Shown here piece by piece: positions 44,248-58,208 of a DNA stretch of 64,000 nucleotides. The DNA is from Chimonanthus salicifolius (Eukaryota > Streptophyta > Magnoliopsida > Laurales > Calycanthaceae). The stretch's first letter is position 1. Each line of letters opens with the position of its first letter. A program made the translations under genes and the position numbers. The notes beneath the pieces were generated by a model. The model searched no databases. It was not told the origin of the DNA and saw only the letters and a list, made by a program, of their open reading frames with translations. The DNA lies in the NCBI GenBank assembly GCA_013350335.1, contig CM023539.1, positions 25,785,043 through 25,849,042 of the forward strand, in the 5' to 3' direction.

Positions 44248-47200
44248 TTCTACCAGAGAAGGGTTTATTGATTTGGGTTCAAGGAAAAAACATCCCTATT
44301 TGATGCAGATAGGATAACCCTAAATGTCTAATGTGGTAATGAAAATGTCAAAATAAGGTTTCCTAATGTAAAATGGCTGAAATCAATCAATCAATCAATC
44401 AATTAATACTAACGATTCAAGAATATAAGTTCACCACAAATAATCACACGAAATTCTTGGAAATCTAATGTAAATAATCATAGAATTTACCAAAGTCAAA
44501 GTGATGCTCAAGATGGGAATCTCCTAAAATTACTGGTTCATCGGGGTCCACATAAGTGTAGGCCTATCTTCAGATTAGGGCTAGATGTGGCTGCTAGGCA
44601 GTAAATAGGTGGATCTATGGGCTAAGGATGGTGGTGTGGAAGGCTTGAGAGGTTTAAGAAAGGTATGGCAAGGCTAGATGGGTTAGAAAAAAAGGTGGCA
44701 GGGGTCAGTTTTGGGACAAAAGAGGAAAACGACAAGGCCAGAAGGCCCCTAATGGTAGTGGCAAGGGCTGACAGGCCCTGTGGGTGATGGTGACAATGGG
44801 TTTTGAGATTTGAAGGGTGGCAATGGCCTTAGGACGGCCTAAAGGAGGTGGCGGAAGTAGGGGATGGCCTAACAGAGGTAGCAGAGAGAGAGATATGGGC
44901 TAGGGATGGGTGAAGACTAATGGAGGAGATTTGGGACTGGCAAAAGGGTTGTGATGGCTGTGTGGGGCTTGGGATGGCCTATGATGGCAGTATGGGGCTT
45001 GGTAAGGGCTTAGGAATTCCAGGGAAAGGTGGCGGAAACAGTTTGGGCCAAAAGGGGGGTTAACGACAGCAGTTAGGAGATGGGATTCACGGCAAGGGAA
45101 AAAAAGAAAAGGAAAATAGAGAGAAGAAAAAAGATAGAGATACCTGATCTTGGAGGGCTTCATGCTCATGGGGTAATGAAAATTTTCTTCATTAATCAAA
45201 TCAATCAACCCTAATGAGGGGTTACATGGAGTTTATAATAAAATTACAATGGAATAAAAAGACCAAAATACCCCCTAATTAGACAATGACTAAAATACCC
45301 TCAAATAATAAAAAAATACATCAAGTCAAATAAATAGTAAAATTAAAAAAAATGAGAAATCAAAGCTCCGAAATGCCTGCATCACTATTTGTTATTGGTA
45401 GCCTTCTGATCTAACTGATGAAATGGATGGTTGAAATGAATTTCAAGGTAGGTATCAAAATCAATTCCACTCGTCGGACTTGTAATGAGGTTAATTTTGG
45501 TAGATGCCTAATGTACAAAACCACTTCTTCACATGGTGGGACCACTGGACTCCATTGTTATGTTACATGTCCTCTAAAGCATGTCAGAGCAAGCTTTCTA
45601 TATCCTAGACCCAACTGAGGTTTTAATGTATGACTAAAACTTATCCTATGAAATCTAGAAGCATGAAATTTGTGACTGATTGGGCTCAAGAACTTTCCAA
45701 CCCCATGACTAAAACCAAGAAGTTCTAAATGCTAGTTTTAGCTCTTGCACGTTTCCCTTTAAAATGAGCGTTGTACCATTAGAAGAATAAAACCTAACAC
45801 CCCCAATATTGCTTACCACCCCCTGAGAACAAAAAACAGAAAACTTATTTGGAGAATGATAAAAGATGGAGGTAAAATCAACCCAAGGATATTTAGAACT
45901 CAAGTCCATGATCAGGCATTTAGCTCGTCTTCCTGAAGGAGCATGCTGTGAATCCTCTTGTTGATGTTGAATCACTGACTGGTACAGGAATAGATCAGCA
46001 AACTTGATATGGATTTAATTTGGTGGCAGCAAGTGTGATGGAGGATCCCATGAGAGAGCAATGACAGAGCAGATGACACTATGCAGCTCTCGAAGTGATA
46101 GACAATGGGGAAGAAAATTTGTGACTAGGTTTACAAGTTTCTTTCATATTAGGGAGCTTATATAAAGTTTACGTTTTTAGTAATTTATCATCTTGGATCA
46201 GGTCACTGTTTTGCTGCCTTGAGCCCAAGCGATCTACAACCTAGAAACGACTAACTTGATCCTCCCTATTTTTCATTTGGGCTGCTCAAACCAACACTGC
46301 AGCCTAACTGGTACCCCTCTCTTTCTTTCTCCTTTTTTGGCACACTTCTTTTATTTTATATTCTATTGCACGAAACTTGACAAAAAAAGGCATTTTTCTT
46401 TTTCTTTTTTGGTAATATTTTGACACTAATGCTTTTATTGAAAAAGTTCTGCCCTTTTTCATATTCTAAACTCAAAACTCAAGCTATTTGGTAAAATCCC
46501 TTCTACTGTGCCTACTACACATATATAATTTCTCTTATAGCATTTTCAAAATGAGAACATGGTATGGTTCTGGACCAATTTAGCCCTATAAAATAAAACT
46601 GGACCTAAAGTTCAACAACATTTAAAAAATCTAGACATTGAAACTCATTTGTTCCTCCTTTACATTGCAACCTTTCATTCCATGGTTTTCTAATAAATAG
46701 CTAGACTTTTTCATATTCGATTTAGTTTTGACATTTGGTAGTCTAGATATCTACTTCCATTTGGTAGGATTCCATTTTGTTGTTCTAGAAGAATATGCCC
46801 TAAGATTGTTGATGAGCCTCCAAAAATAGTATATTGAGAGACCTCCATGGTTATGAATTCTTCGAAAGACTTGTTTCGTATTAGGGATTTGGGAATAGAA
46901 TACCAATTTTATAGAAAGTAACAGTTTCCTTTCAAAATTCTATTTTTGTTTGTTTTGAATTTTGAAAATTCATTTTCAAATTCTACCGAAGTCCAATGAT
47001 GGAATTACAAGTTCTCCTGTATTGCTATTATATTTCCAAAATTATATAACTCCAAATTTGTATGACTTGGTACAATTCTATAAAGAAATCCCACAATAGA
47101 AATGTGATTTCCATGGGAATCACCAATGAAAGGCCTTATTCATGGAATGGTTACACTAGGTTGGAAGCCTTGTGCTGAATTGATTACTTTAGTAGCTAAA

Positions 47201-48708
47201 TTTTACTAGAACCCCGTCATTCAAAAATGAAGTATCATAATCCCTAATTTAAAGGATAGTTATTTTATCAACCAACCTTGTACTTCACATTATTAGATGG
47301 ATGACTGATACTCCATATTGGTATGAAATTTGATATATGACTGATTATGGGACTGACCCATTATTTTAAATGATTACTATGCACTTAAAAACATGTCGTC
47401 TGCCACATTTAATTTTTTTTTTTTGTCGACTAGAACCTTTAGCACAGTTGGTAAGTGCTCATTGCTGCAACTTATATTTGCGACTTATATTTGTAGATTT
47501 AAGTCCTAAGGGCATCAAAATAGGCAGTTGGACCATAAAAGAAGAAGTCAAATCCAATTGAAAGTACCAACCCTAGATAATTGGAAGAAATGGCCTTGGT
47601 GATGATTTGGCCCTAAAAATGTGGTGTAAATAATCAAAACCATCATCATCATCGTTATCATCATCATCGGAGTCATTTAACCCATCAATTTGGGAGCCCA
47701 CCAATCTGATACCCGTAGGACCTAAATGTTTTTGTCCAAATAACCATAGAAAATATTTTTATGTTCTTGTTTCTATTCTTCCCACTAATGAACTTGGTTA
47801 GGATGGGATTAAGGTGGACCTAACCCATTGAGACAGGCTCAAGATGCCTTTGCGTGGGCCTAGTTTGAGTCAAAATATTCCAAATTCAAGTCAGGTAATT
47901 GCCTAGATTTTCTTCCTAGTCACGGGAGATGATTGTATATCATTGGGGTGGTGGCCCTGGCATGCTATTTCCTCTAAGTACCCAATGGTGTCAAATAGGC
48001 CCATAAGGTGTAGAGTTATCTATGTGATTTTTTTAATATTATTAATATATGTTAATCTATTGAAATTCATAAATGGATAGCAAATCTATTCTAGAGTCTA
48101 TTTGCAATTTCAGATTGTGTAATCCATGTCCAGGCAATGTAGCCATTGAAGTATCGTACTTTTAGAATTTGTAAGTTTTAATAACTAATTGCAAGAGAGC
48201 CAAACAAAAATCTCTACACTGACATACCTTTAATTCAGAATTTATGATGATTCTAATTTCCAGAATTTGAAGGACTTGGGAATTATAGAGAAGAATGCTA
48301 CAAACAAGCCCCAAAGTTATGTTGGTGGTGGGGAATGAGGCCTGTTTTTAATCAACATTAAAAAAAAAATTGTGGTTTAATTTTTTCAGAATATGAAAAA
48401 GTGGGACATTTTTCAGTTAATACAACAAGAAAGAGATTTCTTTGACAATGTAGCTTCTTTTTCTATCATTGGAGTTGAAATGATGCTCATCCTTTTGGTA
48501 ATCTAAACCTTTCATGTGGTAGCCCCATTACAATCTATGTCCTGTTTTGTATGATAATAGCTACTTGGTTCTTATGCTTACAAAAGGACAACTACACTCC
48601 ACATGTGCATTTTTTAACATGGTTTTTTTTTCTTTTACGGAACAAATACATGTATAAATATGTTTTTGAAATATACTACCTTCACTGTTGCATTCATTTC
48701 ATTCATAG
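44248..48708. other. Long unassigned stretch upstream of the last POL2 exon
   Basis: No gene can be supported. 44560-45060 is G-rich with repeated GGC(T/C)TA and GGTGGC words and may be old LTR or leader. (TCAA)n lies at 44384-44404 and (CAT)n-like sequence at 47640-47668. A 88-codon frame on the - strand (45709-45975) ends in GGVRFYSSNGTTLILKGN, which I do not recognise. 46300-48700 is AT-rich and intron-like. No middle POL2 exon was found on the + strand. Confidence 0.4.
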
Positions 48709-49056
48709 CAACTCCATTTGCAGCTACTGCAATGACTGCCGTGACTTGGACCTGTAGCATTGCTGACGGGTGAATGTCGTTGTGCCGTTCCACACTGTGG
48801 CCATCCATACAATCGCGAAGAGATGGAGAATGCACTCCTTCAGATAGTCAGGCAAAGAGAACGGCTTTACCATCTACAGGACGTTGTCTGTCTCAAGTGC
48901 TATCAGGTGAAAGCTGCACATTTGGCTGAGCAGTGTGCATGTGCTGGCTCATTCAAATGCAAGGAAGATGCAGCTGAGTTCCTTAGCAAAATGCGGGTCT
49001 TTCTGAACATAGCCATTTATCAGAAATTTCAGCTTCTCCAAGAGTCCACTTCATGA
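48709..49056 (+). pseudogene. POL2: POL2 C-terminal zinc-finger exon, broken
   Basis: After an acceptor TTCATAG the frame reads NSICSYCNDCRDLDL and hits TAG at 48755. The text resumes two bases out of phase as LLTGECRCAVPHCGHPYNRE, so a small deletion frameshifts the first zinc finger. The second site is complete, C-X2-C-X11-C-X-C in CLKCYQVKAAHLAEQCAC; in Pol epsilon this C-terminal cysteine module binds the DPB2 subunit and holds a metal site. The end FQLLQESTS then TGA fits loss of one G from TGG in the usual STSWILE. Confidence 0.88.
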
Positions 49057-49740
49057 TTTTAGAAGCTAAATAATATCCAAGCAAACTGCAGACACCTTTT
49101 CAATGGAAGTATACACAATTTTATGAGGGAATATAGCATCCTACACTTCAGCTAAATAAAGTATCAAGATGCTGCAGAATCTGGTTCTGCTTGGAAATAC
49201 CTGTGCTTCTTGCTGTTGATTTCCCTTTTTCTGCAATCTAGTAAATAGTGTAACAAACTTTACTTTTTTTGGTTGATCGGTCATACCACACCTCTTTCGA
49301 CCTTCAGTAACCATGATTAGGAGTCTTGACCGCGACGGCTGATGCTTGATTCTGTACTCTAGTCCAAGTTGGTGATTGCATTGCATACACAGATCTAAGG
49401 TGGTAAGTCAAGTCTTAAAAGGGGTCTAATCACTAACATCGCAATCTCCAATGGTGGTGAACGACGGAAAACTGACTTCATGAAGATAAAATCAGCACTA
49501 GATTCTCGGTGAAGGCTCTTGAGCTGTAGGATCAAATATGTAAAGCTGAAGCAGAGGGAAAGATGAGTCACTAAATGTAATTTTACCAACTAAATTGTAA
49601 GATTCTTTCTGGTGTAGAATTATTGTAGATGCTGAATCACCAACCGATGCTTCATTTCGTTTTGGATGCTGTACATAATAGCTATTTTCTTTTTTCGTGA
49701 AGGATATAAAGTACATATTGCGCATGTGATCATGTCCTAA
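49057..49740 (+). other. Probable POL2 3' flank
   Basis: Follows the last exon. AT-rich, without retroelement features. Two frames on the - strand (49141-49386, 49498-49725) have no recognisable domain. Former 3' UTR is likely from position only. Confidence 0.4.
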
Positions 49741-51110
49741 ATATTAGTTTTTACAGAGATTAATGTGATGCAGCTAATTTTATCAAACTGATACTCTTTT
49801 GCAAATATTGGACCTCATATAGAATTGCTCTAGGTTATCTATATTGTATATTGCTATGTATTGGCTCATATCAGTTATTGCTATAGTTACCAAGGTTGAA
49901 GTTGGGTACTCATTCAAATTCATATTTCGTAATTCGTCATGTATCGTAATTCAGTAATTTGTTGGAATATTTTTAATTAGTAGAGGCATGCTGCATTGCT
50001 TGGTATGTTATGTTGCTTATTTAATATGGTTATTGCATATATGATAATATGATGTTGCTTCTTGTGTTATTTGATGCGTGTGCATGCGTTGGTAATGTAG
50101 AATATGTGCAATATGATCTGCAACATGCCTAGATAGTATAGAACATGCGTACAGTAATGTTATGGATAGCATGTTTAGCATTGCAGGAGGCATGATATTC
50201 TCATATTCATGGGTGTGTGAGTATGAGGATGTGGTTGTGGTTTGGATTCGCAGCAATTTGGTAGGACGTGCCTTCGCGTAGCAGAGGCTGTATGGGTCAT
50301 TTTTGCTGTAAGTGCCATATGTGGGCCGGGCCTGCATTTAGAGGCTGCTTGGACCTGATGACCAGATGGGTCACATGTGGTGACGGCGTGCGTTGGTTTG
50401 GTTTATTATTCCATGACTTGGTAATGATGGCCACCGGTTGGTGGAAGTATTATTCGTGGTGTTGAGTATCATGGCATTGCATTAGGCATTGAGCATCGTT
50501 CATAAGCATTTAGGTTTATGATGTGTTATCTACATACTTGGAGGATACATCACATGATGATGTGCTATGTTACTTGTGGTACGCTAATTGACTATACGAG
50601 GCATGCTTAGTGAGATTTTAGTGAGATTTTATGTTATATGTATGTGAGATATGTTATCTTCATTGGGCATGGTTGATTGCAGGGAATTTATTGGAGTTAG
50701 GTCTTGATGACTCAAGAGCAAGCCTAATTGCTAAAGTGGCTGACGTGAAGAAAATTAATTTTATTATCTTCATAAAAAGACAATTAATTTAGTTTCCTTT
50801 ATGTTATGGTGTGTTTAGTTGAGACCATTGAGATAATTTTACTTGGTGATTTATTTAATTGGTTTGGTTAATTTTTGAGACTTGGATTTACGAATTCAAA
50901 TATTTGAGGCATTTAAGTGTCGTTATTTTAATTTAGATGGGAAGGGGAATGTGAGATCTATTGTGAGATTAGTTTATGTAATTAGCCTCGATTTTTGTGA
51001 AGATCATCTTATGGATTATTTTCAATTTTTGTGCACGAGTAAGAATTTTCATTGGCTATTTTTGATGTTTAATTGAAAAAATTAAATATAGCTGCATTTT
51101 TTTATGAGAA
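49741..51110. other. Unassigned, possibly old LTR sequence
   Basis: T- and G-rich on the + strand with many ATGNTG words and a GC-richer patch at 50260-50400. The base pattern is that of a gypsy LTR interior, but no end or repeat partner is present, so I leave it unassigned. Confidence 0.3.
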
Positions 51111-53024
51111 TGTAATACTCTGCTCCAGATTAGGCGTGTTAATCCTATTTAACCGATTAATCTCGGAGATTTTGGTTAGGGCTTTGAGGAAAGTGTAAGT
51201 TTGGCCCGATCTGAGCCCGAAAACTCAGTGATTCAGCTCGTCGAGCTGGAGGGGCATTTTGGTAATTTGCCGCTTGTTATGTATATTTTATAAATTGTGT
51301 GATTTTGTGAATATTATTGGTGAATAATGTTTTCCTTAATGAAGGATTTACATTTCTGATTTTAAAATAAAAATTATTTTTATTTGATATTATGGTTGCT
51401 CATGTTTTGAAATGTTGGTTCCCATTGAAGGAAAAAAAAATGAATAAATAATTAAATAATTAATATTATTATTTTATTCACAAAAAAAAAATTATTATTT
51501 TGTTAGATTATGTGATGTGATGATTTATACCCCCTTTGTTAAATAAAACTGTACTAACCCCTTTCTCTTATTATTTATAATGTAAATACTATTATATCCG
51601 CTTTCAGTCCGACATTAGTCGGGAACTGAGTGATTCACTTTCAGGCCGGCACTATAGTCGGGCACTGGGTGACCTCGAAGCCTACTCAAAATGTCAGCTC
51701 TGGTCCTATCTAGAAGACAACCGAGAAGTGACCCGAGGATCTAGACCTTACTCAATAAGTCAATCTGGTCAATGCCCAGAAGACAATATGAGTTTGGACT
51801 GAGCCCCTTTTTATTATATTATTATCTTGTGGATGATTTAAAAAGGATAAAAATCAAGTAGGAGACTCAATTCCATATACCTCCGATATTTTGTGGGAAA
51901 ACGTGAGATTTCAAAATACTATTCGTGTGTATGTATTTGATCTGTATATTGATTGTACACTTGTGTGTTATTTGAACAGAGACTGCTTAAACCATACATA
52001 ACGGTGAGGAAACTTAACTCTGCAGATTTTGTAAACAGGTGTTATATTGAGCAATGAGTGGTTTCGGTTTTTGATGAACCTACTCATGTGCCTATACATG
52101 GTGCAGTATGGTACGAGTGCTGTGATGATTATGGTGTTACGATGTTGATCGTATGTGTATGTAAGACTGCTTCCACGTACCTGGGCTATTGAACCAATAT
52201 CGGCCATATGAGAGATGGTTTATGTCTACTGGATCATGGGCGGACCATGTTGTCGTCAGTTGCTGACTTGAGGGTGTCGGTATCAGCTACGTTTAAGAGT
52301 CGGAGATGTACTTGCAAGGATGTATTTTGACCGTGTCGGGACTTAATACTGGTCTCAGTGTAGTCGGCAGGCGTTACGGTGGATAATCGCAGTGGTTTAA
52401 TGATGTTAACATATTATTTTGAGATTATGCTTATTGTTATCAAGCATGTGATATTGAACTGTTGCTAACCTGTTTTGTATTTACTTAATTTGCATTGTTA
52501 ATTATCCTTCACTGGGCTAGTTAGCTCACACTACTCACCTTTCAGGCGATGAACCCGAGGAGGAGGACCCTCTCTTTCAGGCTTAGGGCGATTAAGCTAA
52601 AGCAGTGTTTTGGGATTCCCCTGGAGAGGAATGCCCTGATCTTTCCCTGTTGGTTCTTGGAACCATTGTCTTTTTTTTGTACCGGATGTGGTACTTAATT
52701 TATGTCCATTTGATGTAATAGGCTATGTTGCCTTTGGAGACAATACTTTTGAATGATGAATCAATGAGTGATTTTATTTTGCGTTGTATTAATCAATGTT
52801 GGTTTTGATTTGAGCATGTTATGTATTGATGTTGTTGTATTTTGGTTTTTGGGAAGCATATGGTACATGTTTGAGTCCACTTGAAGGGCTAATGTGTAAC
52901 CGCTGGGCTTAACTGTTGATCCGTCCCAGTAAGAATGCTTGTGGTTCTGTTTATCTTCAAAAAAATAATAAAAAAAAAAAATCAGTCAGCGTTCCGGGCC
53001 CATCGGTCGCGTCGGGGCGTGACA
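51111..53024 (+). repeat. Gypsy solo LTR
   Basis: 1914 bp from TGTAATACTCTGC to CGTCGGGGCGTGACA, the end style of Tekay-type LTRs. There is no polypurine tract before it and no primer site after it. The flanks share AGAA on each side (51107-51110, 53025-53028), a 4-bp match rather than the usual 5. It is a different family from Tekay A and B. Inner CCGRCAC...AGTCGG repeats lie at 51607 and 51643. Confidence 0.75.
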
Positions 53025-56000
53025 AGAAAGTCGAATGCTTATTGCTACCATTTTAGAAGTGTACACCCAATTGTAGGTAGCGAAGTAGTAAAGTACTCGG
53101 TGTGTTCGAGGTTGAATCCACATGGACTGAAGTTATTAAGAGCACTATTTGAAAGAAAAGAATTAAAATTGGATTTTGATAATTTCCACACAAAGTATGG
53201 AGTAAAGATGGTAACGAATTAAAATCAATGAGAAAAAATGCATTAAGGTTCAGGGATCCATTTAATAATTTATACTCATTTTTATCAACTTGTCTCAGTG
53301 ATATTCAAATGATGATTCTATCTCACCGGAAGATGGGACACTTAAATCAATAATAAACTTCAAATATTTTGTTCAAATAATTGATGGTTAAGAAATAATT
53401 AAATACATATCACATGTCACAGGAATTCTCTAAGTAATCAGTGTATTCAGAAATTATAATGATTCAAAGAAAATATATAGACATTAACAGGTCTTTGATA
53501 ATTTATCATATCAATCATAAGATTATCCAAGCATTCAATGTATTCAGAAATTACACTTAATCAAGAAAATTACTTAGATTTGTAATAAAACTTAAGATTA
53601 GATTAAACCACTCAATTAATCAAAACTCACATTAATATCATAATTGTTGATTCAAAATACCCTATAAATAATTAAACTTCACCTTTCACCTTATTGAGAA
53701 ATTTAGCCAGACATTATAATAAAATACATTAAAATAATCAACTAAATTTCAAAATAAAAAGAATTAAAACAATGTTTTCAGAAATTCAAATGAATAGAAA
53801 ACCATTGAAGAACTTAATTAAAATAAAAGGGTGCTGAGTAATCTTAAACCACGACAGAGCATAACTAAAGAAAATAAATCATAAAAGAAATAAATCAAAC
53901 TCTCTGGCTGAAATCAAACAGAGGAGAGGAAAACAATATGCTGCTGATTCTGCCGTCCACCAATGCCAGTGCCCGTTTGCTGCCTGCTCTGGATCTGCTT
54001 CTGCTTGCTGCTTCTCGATCGCATCCTGTTCATTTGCTGCCTGTCACGCAGCTGCTTGGTCCTTCCTGAAAACGCTGCCTCTCAAATCCACTGTGGTGCT
54101 GGCTGATTGCAATGTTGTCCAAATGCATTGGTGTTGCTGGTTCGGCTTTTGTCACTAACCACCGGCGTGTCACTCACCGTTGGCTGCACACCTGCTCTTA
54201 AGCTCCCAAAACGATACAGCCCTTTTCTTCACCAAAGGAGAAGACCACACACCCAACTGATCTTGTAAACAGAGAACAAGAAAAGGAAATGAAAAAGAAA
54301 GGATACCAAAAGAGTCCCTTTTGCTGCTGATCGATGCTCCTCTCTCCAAAGGGAGAGAGAATTTTCTATCCCAGCCAACCCCCTTTTTATTGATGTGTCC
54401 AGCGGCTACTGATGTTCTGTCCTTCCCTTTTTTAGCCAAAACTATGCAACGGCTATATTGAAATCTTCCAACCAGCCACCATCTCCCCTTTCCTTCCTTG
54501 TGTTCGTTCGAAACCCACTGCGGCAGCAAAGTAGAGATAATCGTCTGATTTTCAAACGGCTCTTCACTGGCTGAGTTGAGTTTGACTTGAGTTTATTTCT
54601 GACTTTGATTTGGGTTGGGCCCATTTGACTTGGGCTTTTATTCAAATTGATTAAATCGGCGGGATTTAATCTCCTGAAACAAGAATAGGTCTTAATAAAT
54701 AAAACTTATAAATTTATATGTAAATTCAGGAAATTAAACCAAAATAAATGTGATAATGTCCATGGAAAATAAGATATAAATACAATTTTTAGCATTTATC
54801 ATTTAGTTAATAGTTCTCACACTCTGATTATTTAAATAATTATCTAACCTTGGAATTTAACAAAACATGAGATCCAATTTCTATTATAATGGTGGAATAA
54901 AATAATCTCAACTCAGTTCAAAATTATAAAACTAAGATACGAATACAATATTTCAACCAAGTTCCAACGAATTTGAGAGTTTTATGAATAGATAAAATAA
55001 AAGATAAAAATAATAAATTATTTACATAATTGACAATGGAATTGAGGACAAGTATTTAAAGTGGCATGTTATGCCATTTAAAAATAAAATCATGGCCTAG
55101 ACTATCAAATCTTCTAGAATTATTAAATATAAATTCAAGTTTATCATTTATTAAAATTTTAATTAGAAAATTTATGATGTCCATTAAATTAGAAATTTTC
55201 AATTCAAGCCTTAGGCTTGAGCATGATTTACACTTGCGTTTTCCAAATCTAAAAGAAACTGTTCTTAAAAAAAACCTTAGACTGGGAAAGTCAAGTCCCA
55301 ACGATCCTAACAGGGGTTCTACTTTTCCTTGAACAACTTTAAAAATAATTTGTTCCATAACATTCACAGAAAGAATTAAAATAAAATTAAAAACCACCAC
55401 CATAGAATATTTAACAATTAGGAACACCATAAATCTAAAGATCTACCATAAATTTTATTCAAAAATTGGAATATGAAATTACAATGCTTTGGAATTTATC
55501 AAAGAAAGAAAAAAAAATAAAAATAAAAGACTTACATGAGTTGAATATATTTTTTCTCTTTCTGTCTCTTCAACTGTCCAACTTGCTGCCCCTTTCAATT
55601 ACTTGCTTAGTTCCAATTTCTCAATAGGGTGGGTCCTCTATTTATAATGTTCACAAGCGGAGAAACCCATGTCGGACCTTGCATTACACGAAAATTAAGA
55701 TTGCAAAATCCATTGCAATCATATGTGACATGCGAATGTGAGATGGAAAATCCCTATTTTCTCTCTCCTTTATGGCTTCCAAAATATTCCAACGATTTTT
55801 CCTTGTGCCTCATGCGCATATTGCATTCCTCATTCAGCTCCATACGATTGTTGCACATGGGATTCAGAGAAGTTTTCTCCAGAAGTCTATTCCAAAAATC
55901 TCTCTCCAAACTTCCAATTTAACTTGAATTCTTCTAATCCAAATCCACCTCATTCGATTCTCATATTACTTGTACGGATGGTTCTTCCAATTCTTGGCTT

Positions 56001-57930
56001 GCACGATTTTTGTATTGGAATTTTGACATTCTCAATTTCAGTGGGTGCCACTTTAATTCTGCTTGCCACATCACCAATTTTGAATTGCAAAATTCGAATC
56101 CATTGTTCTTAAGATTGACTTGGACTTGGGCTTTTAGTCTGGCCTGGCTGCTTCATGGATTTTGGCTCATGTACTTCTGATTGCAGGCTTTGAACTTTAA
56201 GATGATTAGTGGGCCCACTTTTTGCAATTTCTTCAATTTTTATCCCAATTTCTTTTATTTTCTCTCAAAGTATATGAGCGGAGTTTATGTATTCGAATCA
56301 AAATTTCCAAAATTTCTCACATATGTATTTAGAAAAGACAGTACATATCAAAGAAAATAAAAGATCTTATGAATAAATGTCATTTTTCTAAGAACGTTGA
56401 GTCAAACACCATCATTTTCCTTCTTTTATTTTCTACATGAAATACCTTATTTAGACATAGGATCAATAGGACTTCCTAATAGGATGAAACATGGTCTAGG
56501 ACTGGATCATATCAAAGAAGGGATAAAAGACTCTAAAAAGTAACACTTTAATAAGAAAAGGTTAGAGGTCTTCATAATATGAGCGAGGTATTTTTCCTCT
56601 AATTTTCTCACTTTTTTTCAAAGATTTATTTCGATTTTTTCAAATCTTGTTTTTCAACATAACTTTTTAATGCATGGATGTTCCCATTTTTTTTTTTAAT
56701 TTATCACCGTAATTTTTTTTAGTGAATTCCATCCCAAATTATTCCTAACCTTTTCTCGTATGAAAATAGGTCATGGATATAAAATTTTGGCTCAAACTCT
56801 ATAACCAGAGTTGGGTATGGTAGATATGGCCAGTCAAGAAATTATGCTATATTAGGCTCAACCGGGGAACTATCAAGATGAAATGACCAAAATAGGTGGG
56901 TTTGAAGGCTCAAACGATCCAAAAATGACATATATCCTATCCCAAGCTTCATTAACTAATTTCTTTGCTTCAAATAAATTCAGAAAAAATTTAGGTTACT
57001 AACTCAATTTCGATGGCGTTCTCAGTAATATGAACAAATCAAAGGATAATGAGATCATACAACAACTCAATGCGCTTAACAAAGAAACATAAGTTTACTT
57101 ATAACCCTCAGAAGAAAAGAATAGCTCTAAAGCTCACTGGGTCTAAGTCTCTAATAGTATTCCTCCGATGATCACTCGACTCATGAATATTTTTTCTTTT
57201 TCGGACTAACATTAATATGGCTGTATACAAGCATTTCCGAGCATAAATCCTATAAAAATCTTTCCGAAAAAGTATGATATAAAGATTTTCATTTATGTCT
57301 TAATGCTAAAAATGTGACTCTTTTTACGTCAGTTCGTCAAGACTATTGCTTTTCTTAAACCTAGATTGACAGTTTTTTCAGCACCAAGGAGTCTCAGCCT
57401 TTGCTTACTTTACCCTTAAAAGGATTAAGTCTGCCTCTCTCTGCCTAAGAAAACTATGACTCGTTTAACATCAGATTGTCAAGACATTTATAGTCTCCTA
57501 AATGAAAATCAATGGTTCTTTGGACACCAAGGAGTCTCAGTCTTTCAGAACTTACTCTACCTTTGACTAAATCAAATAAATCTGTCTATTTCCACTTATG
57601 GGTCTATACTTTGCTACTGTCACATAACGGACTCCTTGATCAGATATTATTCTATTACAATTTCCACGTCAACATTTGTGACAGATTCTTAGCCTCTTAG
57701 CTTTTGTAACGAGAGTGCTTCGACCACAAAGAGGTCTTGTTGCTCATCTTGGATTTCCAGCTTCCTCACCCTTATAGCTAAAGAAACGATTTTCCTACAC
57801 AAGTTTGGGGGAACTTGTGTTCTAGTCATACACAATGCAAAAAATGAAAACTCGATCATCTACATGCATGACTCCTATCTAGTTTTTTAAAGTCTGCTGG
57901 TCACAAAGACAAACACATTGTTTTTTTTTT
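53025..57930. other. Unassigned AT-rich stretch left of Athila remains
   Basis: No coding domain seen on either strand. By position it would be the 3' noncoding part and perhaps the LTR of the - strand Athila element, but I could not find LTR ends. A C- and CTGCTG-rich patch lies at 53940-54190. T-runs lie at 56686-56697 and 56709-56719. Confidence 0.35.
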
Positions 57931-57942
57931 TAAACGACCCCT

Positions 57943-57985
57943 TAATACCCCCAAACTTAAATTGAACATTGTCCTCAATGTTCCC
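57943..57985 (-). other. Athila-type conserved noncoding block with polypurine motif
   Basis: On the - strand this reads GAACATTGAGGACAATGTTC followed by AAGTTTGGGGGTATTAAG. A GGACAATGT...AAGTTTGGGGG block just after pol is a landmark of Athila/Tat elements. It lies about 220 bp after the pol stop. Confidence 0.65.
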
Positions 57986-58208
57986 TAATCAACATTGGCT
58001 AGGTGTAAACAAGAAAAACATTACATCAAAAGAACAACTTCGGCTTAGACATACCATAGAGACGGACGGACAACGGATGATGCAAGATGGAATAAAGAAA
58101 TAAATCCTAGGCTAGATTGACTCAGACATAGACAGTGAGGTGGGTGGGTCTGGGTGAATATGGATGGATGAAGATGGGTAGGTAAGTGAATGGATATGGG
58201 TCTTCAAA

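Larger units (their letters stand above)
28236..49056 (+). pseudogene. POL2: DNA polymerase epsilon catalytic subunit, internally deleted
   Basis: Exons 1-4 (28236-31859) encode the conserved N-terminus. The exon at 48709-49056 encodes the C-terminal zinc-finger end of the same protein, on the same strand and in the right order. The functional protein is about 2200 residues and is the leading-strand replicative polymerase in the nucleus. Here only about 130 N-terminal and 110 C-terminal codons remain. The exonuclease and polymerase domains, which should lie between, are absent; 31.9-48.7 kb is retroelement and unassigned sequence. A lost splice acceptor and frameshift in exon 2 and three lesions in the last exon support a dead copy. 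A functional POL2 presumably exists elsewhere in the genome. Confidence 0.85.

Noticed and set aside
51111..53024. Membership of the solo LTR in Tekay A
   Set aside because: The ends are similar in style, but the interiors share no blocks and the palindrome array is absent.
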